A stretch of DNA of 64,000 bases. Source: Compostibacter hankyongensis (lineage in GTDB: Bacteria; Bacteroidota; Bacteroidia; Chitinophagales; Chitinophagaceae). Every line of letters begins with the position of its first letter. The first letter of the stretch is position 1. The notes under the pieces are model-generated. The model ran no database searches and had not been told where the DNA came from. It saw only the letters and a list, made by a program, of their open reading frames with translations. Positions 9,768 to 17,270 of the stretch are shown one piece after another. The stretch is from contig NZ_BAABFN010000005.1 in assembly GCF_039541075.1 (NCBI RefSeq), positions 186,001 to 250,000 on the forward strand, in the 5' to 3' direction. Position numbers and translations under genes: made by a program.

Positions 9768-10280
9768 ATGACCGTCCGTAAAAAGCCTTCGAATGGCGCC
9801 GGCTCCCCCAAGGCCGCCCCTGCTCCCTCCTCCAAAAAAAGGAGCAAGGCTGCCGCTTATGTCCAGGATGCACCGCTCCTGCTCAATGAGCCGGAAGCTG
9901 CTTACGGCCTCTCCCCTTTTCAGAAAATACGCAAGATAAAATCGGGCATCTCCAAAAAAGAGCTTTCCTCCATCAAAGAAAAAGCCCGCCTCGACTATGA
10001 CACGCTGGCCCAACTGCTTTCCGTGGGAAGGGCCACCCTCATCAACAAAAAGAATACCGAGCGGTTTAATCCAAACGTCAGTGAAAAAATACTCGCTCTG
10101 GCTACGCTGTATGCCTACGGCTATGACGTGTTTGGCGATACCGACGCTTTTAACGACTGGATGAAATCCCCTAACCTGGCCCTCGGCAACGCTTCCCCCC
10201 TCGAGTTTGCGGATACCCTCACCGGCATCGAAGAAGTCAGAAAGCTTATCGGCCGTATCGATTACGGTATATTTTCTTAA
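9768..10280 (+). CDS. ParS/MbcA/Xre-type antitoxin (DUF2384 toxin-binding)
   Basis: The 170-residue protein is the likely antitoxin of a RES-type toxin-antitoxin pair. Residues 1-35 are a basic, low-complexity tail. Residues ~60-115 form an Xre-like helix-turn-helix region (SKKELSSIKEKARLDYDTLAQLL, SVGRATLINKK). Residues ~115-168 are the MbcA/ParS toxin-binding region, with W131 in FNDWMKSPN, LG at 139-140, and GIEEVRKLIGRIDYG at the end. It precedes the RES toxin by only 4 bases, the usual antitoxin-first order. Two inverted repeats over its promoter suggest autoregulation. The basic N-terminal tail is longer than in many homologs and may help DNA binding. Confidence 0.88.
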   Translation: MTVRKKPSNGAGSPKAAPAPSSKKRSKAAAYVQDAPLLLNEPEAAYGLSPFQKIRKIKSGISKKELSSIKEKARLDYDTLAQLLSVGRATLINKKNTERFNPNVSEKILALATLYAYGYDVFGDTDAFNDWMKSPNLALGNASPLEFADTLTGIEEVRKLIGRIDYGIFS

Positions 10281-10284
10281 CGCT

Positions 10285-10740
10285 ATGCTGGTATTCCACC
10301 TGGGAAGAGCGGCGCATGCCGGCGACCTGTCCGGAAAGGGAGCGGAACTGTATGGCGGAAGATGGAACCTGCCGGGATTTCCCTGTATCTATACGGCGGG
10401 ATCAAGGGCACTCTGTACGCTCGAATATGCCGTACACCTGCGCCTGAATGAACTGCCGGATAGTCTCAGCATTACCACTTGTGAAATCCCGGATAACGGC
10501 TGGAAGGCTTTTTCCCTGAACGATTTACCGCCCGGCTGGCAACAGCGGCCGGCCCCGCGGGAAACAGCCGCGTTCGGTACGCGACTGCTGGCCGAAAGAA
10601 AGCACCTGGCGCTCCGGCTGCCCAGCGTCATCGTGCCCGACGAATTCAACTATCTGCTTAACCCCTTTCACCTCCGGTTCAACGAGGTGAAAATAATCAG
10701 CATTACTCCCCTTCAGTTCGACCGGCGCATCAAGCAATAG
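10285..10740 (+). CDS. RES-domain toxin
   Basis: 151 residues from the ATG at 10285, placed 4 bases after the antitoxin stop; upstream in-frame non-ATG starts overlap the antitoxin and are less likely. The RES pattern is visible: R8 in HLGRAAH, SGKGAELYGGRWN (17-28), IYTAGSRALCTLEYAVHL (35-52) with Y36 and E47. RES toxins characterised elsewhere degrade or modify NAD+ and arrest growth until neutralised. It ends the module; dapD is convergent 88 bases away. Family assignment is strong, activity is inferred. Confidence 0.88.
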   Translation: MLVFHLGRAAHAGDLSGKGAELYGGRWNLPGFPCIYTAGSRALCTLEYAVHLRLNELPDSLSITTCEIPDNGWKAFSLNDLPPGWQQRPAPRETAAFGTRLLAERKHLALRLPSVIVPDEFNYLLNPFHLRFNEVKIISITPLQFDRRIKQ

Positions 10741-10828
10741 CTGATCCCGGGAATGTCCTGCAGTCCCCCTACGGCCCGGGAACGCTTCAGCGGAAAAGCG
10801 AAGGAATGGCGCTAAAAGGACCCTTGTA

Positions 10829-11641
10829 TTATACGGCTACATTAAAGTCCCGCAGGGCATCGTTGAGGCTGGTCTTCAGGTCGGTAGAGGGCTTCCGCTG
10901 CCCGATGATGAGCGCGCAGGGCACCTGGTATTCGCCGGCCGGAAATTTTTTGGTATAGCTGCCCGGGATCACCACACTGCGGGACGGCACACGGCCTTTC
11001 AGCTCCACTGCTTCCGGCCCGCTTACGTCGATGATCTTTGTGGACTTCGTCAGCACTACATTCGCACCCAGTACGGCTTCTTTTTCCACGATCACGCCTT
11101 CCACCACAATGCAGCGGGAACCCACAAAACAGCCGTCTTCGATGATCACGGGCGAAGCCTGCAGGGGCTCCAATACCCCGCCGATCCCTACGCCGCCGCT
11201 CAGGTGCACACCTTTGCCGATCTGGGCGCAGGACCCTACCGTAGCCCAGGTATCGACCATCGTACCCTCATCTACGTAAGCGCCTATATTTACATAGCTG
11301 GGCATCAGCACCACATTTTTGGCGAGGTAGGCGCCATAGCGGGCCACGGCATGCGGCACCGCACGCACACCCAGCGTTTCATAATCGCTTTTCAGCTTCA
11401 TTTTATCATAAAACTCAAACGGCGGCAATGAATACGTCTCCATCTGCTGTATCCCGAAATACAGCAGTATGGCCTGCTTTACCCATTCCTGCACCTCCCA
11501 TCCGCCGGCGCCGGGCGCCGCCACGCGCAGCCTGCCTTTGTCCACTTCCTCGATCACGGTCCGGACAGCATCTGCATAGGACGATTCCTGTAAAAGAGAC
11601 CGGTTGTCCCAGGCTGCCTGTATCTGTTGTTGTAATTCCAT
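10829..11641 (-). CDS. dapD: 2,3,4,5-tetrahydropyridine-2,6-dicarboxylate N-succinyltransferase
   Basis: 270 residues, normal length. DapD transfers succinyl from succinyl-CoA to tetrahydrodipicolinate in the succinylase branch of lysine and meso-diaminopimelate synthesis. An N-terminal helical domain (1-100) is followed by a left-handed beta-helix with hexapeptide periodicity (SYVNIGAYVDEGTMVDTWA, then GVHLSGGVGIGG, VEGVIVEKEAVLGANVVL). The C-terminus (VIPGSYTKKFPAG) is typical. It is monocistronic and convergent with the RES module. dapB, an earlier step, is unlinked at 25313. Confidence 0.95.
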   Translation of the reverse strand: MELQQQIQAAWDNRSLLQESSYADAVRTVIEEVDKGRLRVAAPGAGGWEVQEWVKQAILLYFGIQQMETYSLPPFEFYDKMKLKSDYETLGVRAVPHAVARYGAYLAKNVVLMPSYVNIGAYVDEGTMVDTWATVGSCAQIGKGVHLSGGVGIGGVLEPLQASPVIIEDGCFVGSRCIVVEGVIVEKEAVLGANVVLTKSTKIIDVSGPEAVELKGRVPSRSVVIPGSYTKKFPAGEYQVPCALIIGQRKPSTDLKTSLNDALRDFNVAV

Positions 11642-11657
11642 GCTTTGATTTTTTTTG

Positions 11658-11665
11658 CAAACATA
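11658..11665 (-). promoter_or_regulatory. -7 promoter element of dapD
   Basis: TATGTTTG on the minus strand, 16 bases before the dapD ATG, matches TAnnTTTG. No good -33 TTG is seen at the usual distance, so confidence is moderate. Confidence 0.45.
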
Positions 11666-11761
11666 CCATTTTAACGGAAAGATACCTTGCAGATCGTCAC
11701 GCCTGCTCCTTCTCTAACGGAGTCGGAGGTTATCAAGGTGGGGAGCCAGCAGGAGCGGGAG

Positions 11762-12604
11762 TTAACGGGGACGGGCCTCTTTTTCCGGGCCGGGTCCCTT
11801 TACAATGCCGCTTTCCGTCCAGGTCCGCTTTCCGCGCCGGGTGGCTTCCCTTATCGCTGCATTGTTCTGCAAATCCTTATCGTTGACATATCCCCGGCTG
11901 TGATCCAGATGGAGACAGACAGCGCTGTAACGGATCTGGCGTCCGCGGATACCTTTGTTCATCAGCCGCTCTCCCAACTCGCGGTCCAGCGCGCCATAGC
12001 GCATACGCTCATCATAGCCGTTTACCGCCAGGATATCCCGCTTCCAACCGGAAGCATTGTGCCCGTTCCAGGAAGCATTCGTGGGGGTAAGCCGGTTCAG
12101 CCAGGCGGCCTTCAGGCCCGAAGCAGTCAGCTTGTTGTCCTTAAAAGATGCTTCCAGCCCCTGCTTCCGCAGCCACCGGATATCGAAGCAGGTCTGGGCG
12201 GCAATATCCTGCAGGGTGATCGCCTGGGATATCGGCATCGGCAGCTTGAAATAGCCACCGGACAAAAAGCGACCCTCCTGTTTTTCCCGATTGTGCACTT
12301 CCAGAAAATCTGCCCGGGGTATACAGTCGCCATCGGAAAAGACGAGATAATCCGTCGTGGAAGCCATAATGGCTTTGTTCAGGATGGTACATTTCCGGAA
12401 ACCTTCATCCTCCTGCCATACATGCTGCAGGGGCACACCCAGCTCCGGCCGCATTTTTTCGATCAGGGCGGCGGTGTCGGCGGTGGACCCGTCGTCCGCC
12501 ACCAGCAGCTCGAAATCCCGGAAACGCTGATACCGGTATCCCCAAAGTACCTTTTCCAGCCAGGCAGGAGCATTATAAGTGGTGATGATCACGGACAACT
12601 TCAT
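11762..12604 (-). CDS. Family 2 glycosyltransferase with galactosyltransferase-like C-terminus
   Basis: 280 residues. The GT-A fold start is clear: KLSVIITTYNAPAWLEKVL (2-20), ADDGS (36-40) for nucleotide-sugar binding, and FSDGDCIPR (~90) as the DxD-like metal site. The C-terminal part NGYDERMRYGALDRELGERL (~213-232) resembles the Glyco_transf_7C acceptor/catalytic region. No membrane segment is seen, so it is cytoplasmic or peripheral. It is divergent from a second GT2 gene. Donor and acceptor cannot be told; a role in a cell-surface glycan is likely from the pairing. Confidence 0.85.
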   Translation of the reverse strand: MKLSVIITTYNAPAWLEKVLWGYRYQRFRDFELLVADDGSTADTAALIEKMRPELGVPLQHVWQEDEGFRKCTILNKAIMASTTDYLVFSDGDCIPRADFLEVHNREKQEGRFLSGGYFKLPMPISQAITLQDIAAQTCFDIRWLRKQGLEASFKDNKLTASGLKAAWLNRLTPTNASWNGHNASGWKRDILAVNGYDERMRYGALDRELGERLMNKGIRGRQIRYSAVCLHLDHSRGYVNDKDLQNNAAIREATRRGKRTWTESGIVKGPGPEKEARPR

Positions 12605-12711
12605 ACAAAATGTTTAGCTTTACGGCTCACAAAAATAACCCGTTTGCCGGATTACCGCATGGCTTTGTTGCCCGCTGCGGAACGCTACCGTTCATCAGAC
12701 AACAGCTCCCT

Positions 12712-13641
12712 ATGCCGAAGATCATCGTCATTATAGTTACCTATAATGGGGAAAGATGGATACGCACCTGCCTGCAGGATCTGCAGAAAAGCAGCTGCCC
12801 TGCCGAGGTGCTGGTGATCGACAACGCTTCCACAGACGGCACTCCGGAAACCGTCCGCCATCATTTTCCGGAAACGGTGCTGATAGCCAATACCGCCAAT
12901 ACCGGCTTCGGACAGGCCAATAACCAGGGGCTGGAGTACGCCCTGCGGGAGAAAGCAGATTATGTATTCCTGCTTAACCAGGACGCTTACGTATGTCCGG
13001 ACACGTTAGAGCAGCTTATCCGCGTACAGCAGCAGCATGCCGGTTACGGCATCATCAGCCCCGTTCAGCTGAACGGCAGCGGGGAAAAGATAGACGATCG
13101 CTTCCGCATCTACCTGCGGCGTAATTATCCGGAAGCTTTTGTAAAAAAAATATTCCCCCTCCAAAAGGAGGTGCCGGCCCTGCTTCCCGTCCGCTTTGTC
13201 AATGCCGCCGCCTGGCTGATCCCGCGGAGCTGCCTGGAACGGGTAGGGCTTTTTCATCCCCTGTTTGCCCATTACGGGGAAGATAACAACTATGCCTCCC
13301 GCGCGCAGTATCATGGTTTTAAAACAGGGGTATGCCCCACGGCGCTGGTACGCCACGACCGCCATACGCCTTCGCCGGACGCGCCCGCCCTGCTGCTTCG
13401 CCAGGTGCGCACCATTCCCCGCTACATCCTGCTGGACCTGCGGAAGCCCTTTCTGCTGGCCCGCCTGCTGGCCCACCGGAAGCTGCGCCGTCTTTACCGC
13501 AAAGGGGAGCAGCTGGGGGATGCCGCCGTAATGGAGGCCGCAACGGAACAGCTGCAGTGGATGCAGGAAAACAGGGAGGAGCTGCGCAGGGTAAGAGAAG
13601 AAATGAAACAACCTTTCCGTCCTGTAAAACAATCGTCATGA
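12712..13641 (+). CDS. Family 2 glycosyltransferase (rhamnosyltransferase-like)
   Basis: 309 residues from the ATG at 12712; an upstream ATG at 12619 region would add a 34-residue tail without similarity to the family. PKIIVIIVTYNGERWI opens the GT-A domain, followed by VLVIDNASTDGTPE (DNAST motif) and NTGFGQANNQG, which is diagnostic of the WbbL/rhamnosyltransferase-like group, then LLNQDAYV as the metal site and GEDNNYASRAQYHGFKTG near the catalytic base. It overlaps the next gene by 4 bases (ATGA), so the two are translationally coupled. Substrate unknown. Confidence 0.85.
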   Translation: MPKIIVIIVTYNGERWIRTCLQDLQKSSCPAEVLVIDNASTDGTPETVRHHFPETVLIANTANTGFGQANNQGLEYALREKADYVFLLNQDAYVCPDTLEQLIRVQQQHAGYGIISPVQLNGSGEKIDDRFRIYLRRNYPEAFVKKIFPLQKEVPALLPVRFVNAAAWLIPRSCLERVGLFHPLFAHYGEDNNYASRAQYHGFKTGVCPTALVRHDRHTPSPDAPALLLRQVRTIPRYILLDLRKPFLLARLLAHRKLRRLYRKGEQLGDAAVMEAATEQLQWMQENREELRRVREEMKQPFRPVKQSS

Positions 13642-14222
13642 GCACAAACGATCCCGCCTTTGGACCTTCCGTAGAAGGCGCCCTCGCCACGTTGCGCGCA
13701 GGCGGGCTCATCCTCTACCCCACCGATACCATCTGGGGCATCGGCTGTGATGCTACCCATGCGGAAGCCATACGCCGTATCTATGCGCTCAAACGGCGGG
13801 ACGACCGCAAAAGTCTCATCCTGTTGCTGGCCGACGAGCGCAGCCTGATGCAATATGTGACCAGCCCTCCTCCGGACCTGCACCGCCTTTTACAGGAAAC
13901 CGGCCGGCCCACCACTGTGATCTACGAAGGTGCGGTAGGTCTTCCGGATAATCTGGTGCCGGCAGACGGCAGCATCGCCATCCGGCTGGTGCAGGAGCCT
14001 TTCTGCAAAACACTGATCAAACGTCTCCGCAAGCCCCTCGTCTCCACTTCCGCCAACATCAGCGGGCAACCCTCGCCCGGCCATTTCGGGGAAATAGCGG
14101 AAGAGATACGCCGCGGCGTGGATTTTGTGGTCCCCTACCGGCAGGACGACCGCACAAAAACGGCGCCTTCCCGGATCGTAAAGATAACGACCGACGGCGC
14201 GCTGAAGATTATCCGGGAATAA
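13638..14222 (+). CDS. L-threonylcarbamoyladenylate synthase, TsaC/YrdC family
   Basis: 194 residues from the ATG that overlaps the preceding stop. TsaC/Sua5 enzymes make threonylcarbamoyl-AMP from Thr, bicarbonate and ATP for the t6A37 modification of ANN-decoding tRNAs. The YrdC fold shows LRAGGLILYPTDTIWGIGCDA (GG..YPTDT.WG), IYALKRRDDRKSLILLL (the KxR nucleotide-binding motif), RPTTVIY, and STSANISGQPSPGHF. It is the short form without a Sua5 domain. It sits next to cca and near miaA, so three tRNA-maturation functions cluster here. The YciO subgroup cannot be excluded. Confidence 0.85.
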   Translation: MSTNDPAFGPSVEGALATLRAGGLILYPTDTIWGIGCDATHAEAIRRIYALKRRDDRKSLILLLADERSLMQYVTSPPPDLHRLLQETGRPTTVIYEGAVGLPDNLVPADGSIAIRLVQEPFCKTLIKRLRKPLVSTSANISGQPSPGHFGEIAEEIRRGVDFVVPYRQDDRTKTAPSRIVKITTDGALKIIRE

Positions 14223-14247
14223 AGGAAAAGGATTTTATCAAACCGCT

Positions 14248-14255
14248 TATTTTTG
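14248..14255 (+). promoter_or_regulatory. -7 promoter element upstream of the CCA enzyme gene
   Basis: TATTTTTG, 8 bases before the ATG at 14264, matches TAnnTTTG. It implies a near-leaderless transcript start or a start site at the ATG itself. The -33 box is not obvious. Confidence 0.4.
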
Positions 14256-14263
14256 CGGCTGTA

Positions 14264-15706
14264 ATGCAAAAACAGTTCAACAAGGGCGAAACCGTTTCTT
14301 TTTCTGCCGAAGAGGAGCAGCTTTTCCGGCTTATCGGTAAAGCTGCCGGGGAAAAGGGAATGCTTTGCTACCTGATCGGCGGTTTTGTACGCGACAAGCT
14401 GCTTGGCCGTCCTACTAAAGATGCGGATATTGTCTGCAACGGCGACGGTATTGCGCTGGCGGAACAGGTGGCCCGTAAATTCACGCCTTCTCCGAAAGTA
14501 AATTTCTTCCGGAATTTCGGCACTGCGCAGATCAGCGTCGCCGGCATGGACATCGAATTTGTGGGCGCCCGTAAGGAAAGCTACCGCAACGATTCACGCA
14601 AGCCGGCGGTAAGTCCCGGTACGCTCGAAGAAGACCAGAACCGGCGCGATTTTACCATCAACGCCCTGGCGGTGAGCCTGAATGCGGCCGGCTTCGGCAA
14701 GCTTTCAGACCCTTTCAACGGCCTCGACGACCTCGAACAGCAGCTCATCCGCACTCCGCTGGACCCGGCGCAAACCTTCAGCGACGACCCCCTGCGCATG
14801 ATGCGGGCCATCCGCTTTTCAGCCCAGCTGCATTTCCGCATCGAAGAACGCACCTTCGAAGGTATACGGCGGGAGGCTGAAAGGATCCGGATCGTTTCGC
14901 AGGAGCGGATCACCGACGAGCTGAACAAGATCATGCTCAGTCCCCAGCCCTCCATAGGCCTGGACCTGCTGTTCAAATCGGGACTGCTGGATATCATCTT
15001 CCCGCAGATGACCGCCCTGGCCGGTGTGGAAACGATCGACGGAAAGGGACACAAAGACAATTTCTATCATACCCTCCAGGTGATCGATAACATCAGCCGG
15101 GAAACGCCGGACCTCTGGCTGCGCTGGGCCGCGCTCCTGCACGACATTGCGAAACCCGTGACCAAGCATTTTGAAAAAGGCCACGGCTGGACCTTTCACG
15201 GGCACGAGGTAGTAGGCGGACGAATGGTGCCCCGCATCTTCAAACAGCTGAAGCTGCCGCAAAATGAGAAAATGAGGCTGGTGAAAAAGCTCGTAGAGCT
15301 GCACCTGCGCCCCATCAGCCTGAGCCGGGAAAACATCACCGACTCCGCCATGCGCCGCCTCCTGTTTGACGCGGGTGATGATATCGACGCGCTGATGATG
15401 CTCTGCGAGGCGGATATCACCTCCAAAAACAAAATCAAGGTAAGACGCTATCTCGAAAACTTCGAGCTGGTACGGCAGCGGCTCAGGGCGGTGGAGGAAA
15501 AAGACCGGATCCGCAACTGGCAGCCCCCCATTACCGGCGAAATGATCATGGAAGAATTCGGCCTGCCGCCCTGTAAAAAAGTCGGGGATCTCAAAAACGC
15601 TATCCGTGAAGCTATCCTCGACGGCCTTATCGGTAATAACTATGAAGAAGCGCATGCTTTCATGCTTGCCAAAGCCCGGGAACTGGACCTGGTTCCCATA
15701 AAATAA
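14264..15706 (+). CDS. cca: CCA tRNA nucleotidyltransferase with HD domain
   Basis: 480 residues. It adds CCA to tRNA 3' ends, which matters here because the tRNA-Leu at 9523 lacks an encoded CCA. The class II nucleotidyltransferase head shows YLIGGFVRDKLLG (~36-48) and TKDADIVCNGDG (~51-62, the DxD metal site), then RRDFTINALAV (flexible loop) and DDPLRMMRAIRF. A C-terminal HD domain is visible (WAALLHDIAKPVTKH, then FHGHEVVGGRM), typical of bacterial CCA/polyA-polymerase-like enzymes. It has its own -7 element and is followed by two further plus-strand genes. Confidence 0.93.
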   Translation: MQKQFNKGETVSFSAEEEQLFRLIGKAAGEKGMLCYLIGGFVRDKLLGRPTKDADIVCNGDGIALAEQVARKFTPSPKVNFFRNFGTAQISVAGMDIEFVGARKESYRNDSRKPAVSPGTLEEDQNRRDFTINALAVSLNAAGFGKLSDPFNGLDDLEQQLIRTPLDPAQTFSDDPLRMMRAIRFSAQLHFRIEERTFEGIRREAERIRIVSQERITDELNKIMLSPQPSIGLDLLFKSGLLDIIFPQMTALAGVETIDGKGHKDNFYHTLQVIDNISRETPDLWLRWAALLHDIAKPVTKHFEKGHGWTFHGHEVVGGRMVPRIFKQLKLPQNEKMRLVKKLVELHLRPISLSRENITDSAMRRLLFDAGDDIDALMMLCEADITSKNKIKVRRYLENFELVRQRLRAVEEKDRIRNWQPPITGEMIMEEFGLPPCKKVGDLKNAIREAILDGLIGNNYEEAHAFMLAKARELDLVPIK

Positions 15707-15793
15707 TTGTACCTTTAATTCTTGTTTTTACCGCATGCATGCGGAAGTATGCGGGCGGTAAACCATCAGCAAACTCAAATCAGCTATAGATCC

Positions 15794-16360
15794 ATGCCCG
15801 TTTTAAAATTCAGAGTATATTGGGAGGAAGATGACAGCGTGTACCGGGATATTGTCATCAAACCGGACCAGACTTTTCTGCAGTTTCACGAAGCCATACT
15901 GAAGTCCTACGAGTTCGATTCCAAACATAAGGCCGTTTTTTTCAGAAGCAACGACCGTTGGCAGCGCGGCCGGGAGATCCTGCTGGAAAACGACGACCGT
16001 CCCCGGCAGGCAAAGCCGCTGATGATGAACGATACCAAGATCGCCGCCGCCGTCCGCGACCCCAGCCAGAAATTTATTTACCTCTATGACTTTGTCAAAA
16101 ACTGGACCTTTCAGCTGGAGCTGATCGGGGTGACCAAAGAGGAAAGCCACAAGCTTGAATATCCCGCCTGCATACGGAAAGAAGGGCTGGCCCCCAGCCA
16201 GTACGGCACCAAGGGACTGGTAAACGACAAGCTGGTAGAAATGGAAGAAAAATATGACCTGGGCGGCGAGGATGTAAACCAGGAAGGGTTCGGCGAGGAA
16301 GGAGAACCTTCCGAATCCGGTATGGAGGACGACCAGGATGAATACGGCGGCAACGAATAA
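15794..16360 (+). CDS. pRiA4b ORF-3-like protein
   Basis: 188 residues from the ATG at 15794; an upstream in-frame start adds 24 residues of no evident similarity. The fold matches the plasmid pRiA4b ORF-3 family: FRVYWEEDDSVYRDIVIKP, TFLQFHEAILKSYEFD, HKAVFFRSND, FIYLYDFVKNWTFQLELIGV, EYPACIRKEGLAP. The last ~35 residues are very acidic (EEGEPSESGMEDDQDE). The family's biochemical role is not known to me. It overlaps miaA by 23 bases, so the two are probably cotranslated and it travels with tRNA-modification genes. Confidence 0.8.
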   Translation: MPVLKFRVYWEEDDSVYRDIVIKPDQTFLQFHEAILKSYEFDSKHKAVFFRSNDRWQRGREILLENDDRPRQAKPLMMNDTKIAAAVRDPSQKFIYLYDFVKNWTFQLELIGVTKEESHKLEYPACIRKEGLAPSQYGTKGLVNDKLVEMEEKYDLGGEDVNQEGFGEEGEPSESGMEDDQDEYGGNE

Positions 16361-17270
16361 GACCCTCATCGTCATTGCCGGTCCTACCGCCGTCGGCAAA
16401 ACCGACCTCGCGCTCAGGGTGGCCCGGTATTATCATGCAGATATTATTTCCGCCGATTCCCGGCAGTGTTACCGCGAAATGAATATCGGCACCGCCAAGC
16501 CGCCGCGGGCCGCGCTGGAATCCGTAAAGCATTATTTTATCGACACCCATTCCGTTACCGAAACGGTAAGCGCAGGACAGTTCGAGCAGCTGGCGCTGGG
16601 CTATGCCGGCGAGAGCTTCCGGCAGCACGACGTGACGGTACTGTGCGGCGGCACCGGGCTATATATCAAAGCACTCTGCGAAGGCCTCGACGCCCTGCCT
16701 CCCGTTCCCGCCTCCGTCAGGACCCATATCCGCGAAAGCTTCCGGCAGCAGGGGCTGGACTGGCTCCGCGAAGAAGTCCGGCACAAGGACCCCGATTTTT
16801 TTAAGACCACCACCGAACAGCAGAATCCCCATCGCCTGATGCGGGCCCTCGAGGTCTATGAAGCCACCGGCACATCCATCACCCGCTTCCGCAGCGGCAA
16901 ACAGCAACAACGGCCCTTCCGCATCATCCGGGTGGGAATGGAAATGCCGCGTGACGCACTACGGGAACGGATATATCAACGTGTGGACAGGATGATGGAA
17001 GAAGGTTTGGCGGAAGAGGTAAAAGGTCTTTATCCTCACCGCCAGCTGAGCGCGCTGCAAACGGTGGGATACCGCGAGCTTTTTGACTGGCTGGAGCACA
17101 AATGCAGTCTTTCCGAAGCCGTGGCCGCCATCAAAACCAATACCTGTCGTTATGCCAAAAGACAGATGACCTGGTTCAGAAAAGATCCGTCCATCCGGTG
17201 GTTCGATGCGCGGGAGCAGGCCGCCATAACCGGTTACCTGGCATCGGCGCTGCCTGATACGCGGACCTGA
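16338..17270 (+). CDS. miaA: tRNA dimethylallyltransferase
   Basis: 310 residues, normal length. MiaA transfers dimethylallyl from DMAPP to A37 of tRNAs reading UNN codons. P-loop GPTAVGKT at 15-22, then SADSRQCYREMNIGTAKP, HYFIDTH and GGTGLYIKAL are all diagnostic, and YAKRQMTWFRKDP near the C-terminus completes the set. Its start lies inside the preceding acidic-tailed gene, and its last 37 bases overlap the convergent lon gene, so transcription through either end would produce antisense to the other. Confidence 0.95.
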   Translation: MNTAATNKTLIVIAGPTAVGKTDLALRVARYYHADIISADSRQCYREMNIGTAKPPRAALESVKHYFIDTHSVTETVSAGQFEQLALGYAGESFRQHDVTVLCGGTGLYIKALCEGLDALPPVPASVRTHIRESFRQQGLDWLREEVRHKDPDFFKTTTEQQNPHRLMRALEVYEATGTSITRFRSGKQQQRPFRIIRVGMEMPRDALRERIYQRVDRMMEEGLAEEVKGLYPHRQLSALQTVGYRELFDWLEHKCSLSEAVAAIKTNTCRYAKRQMTWFRKDPSIRWFDAREQAAITGYLASALPDTRT

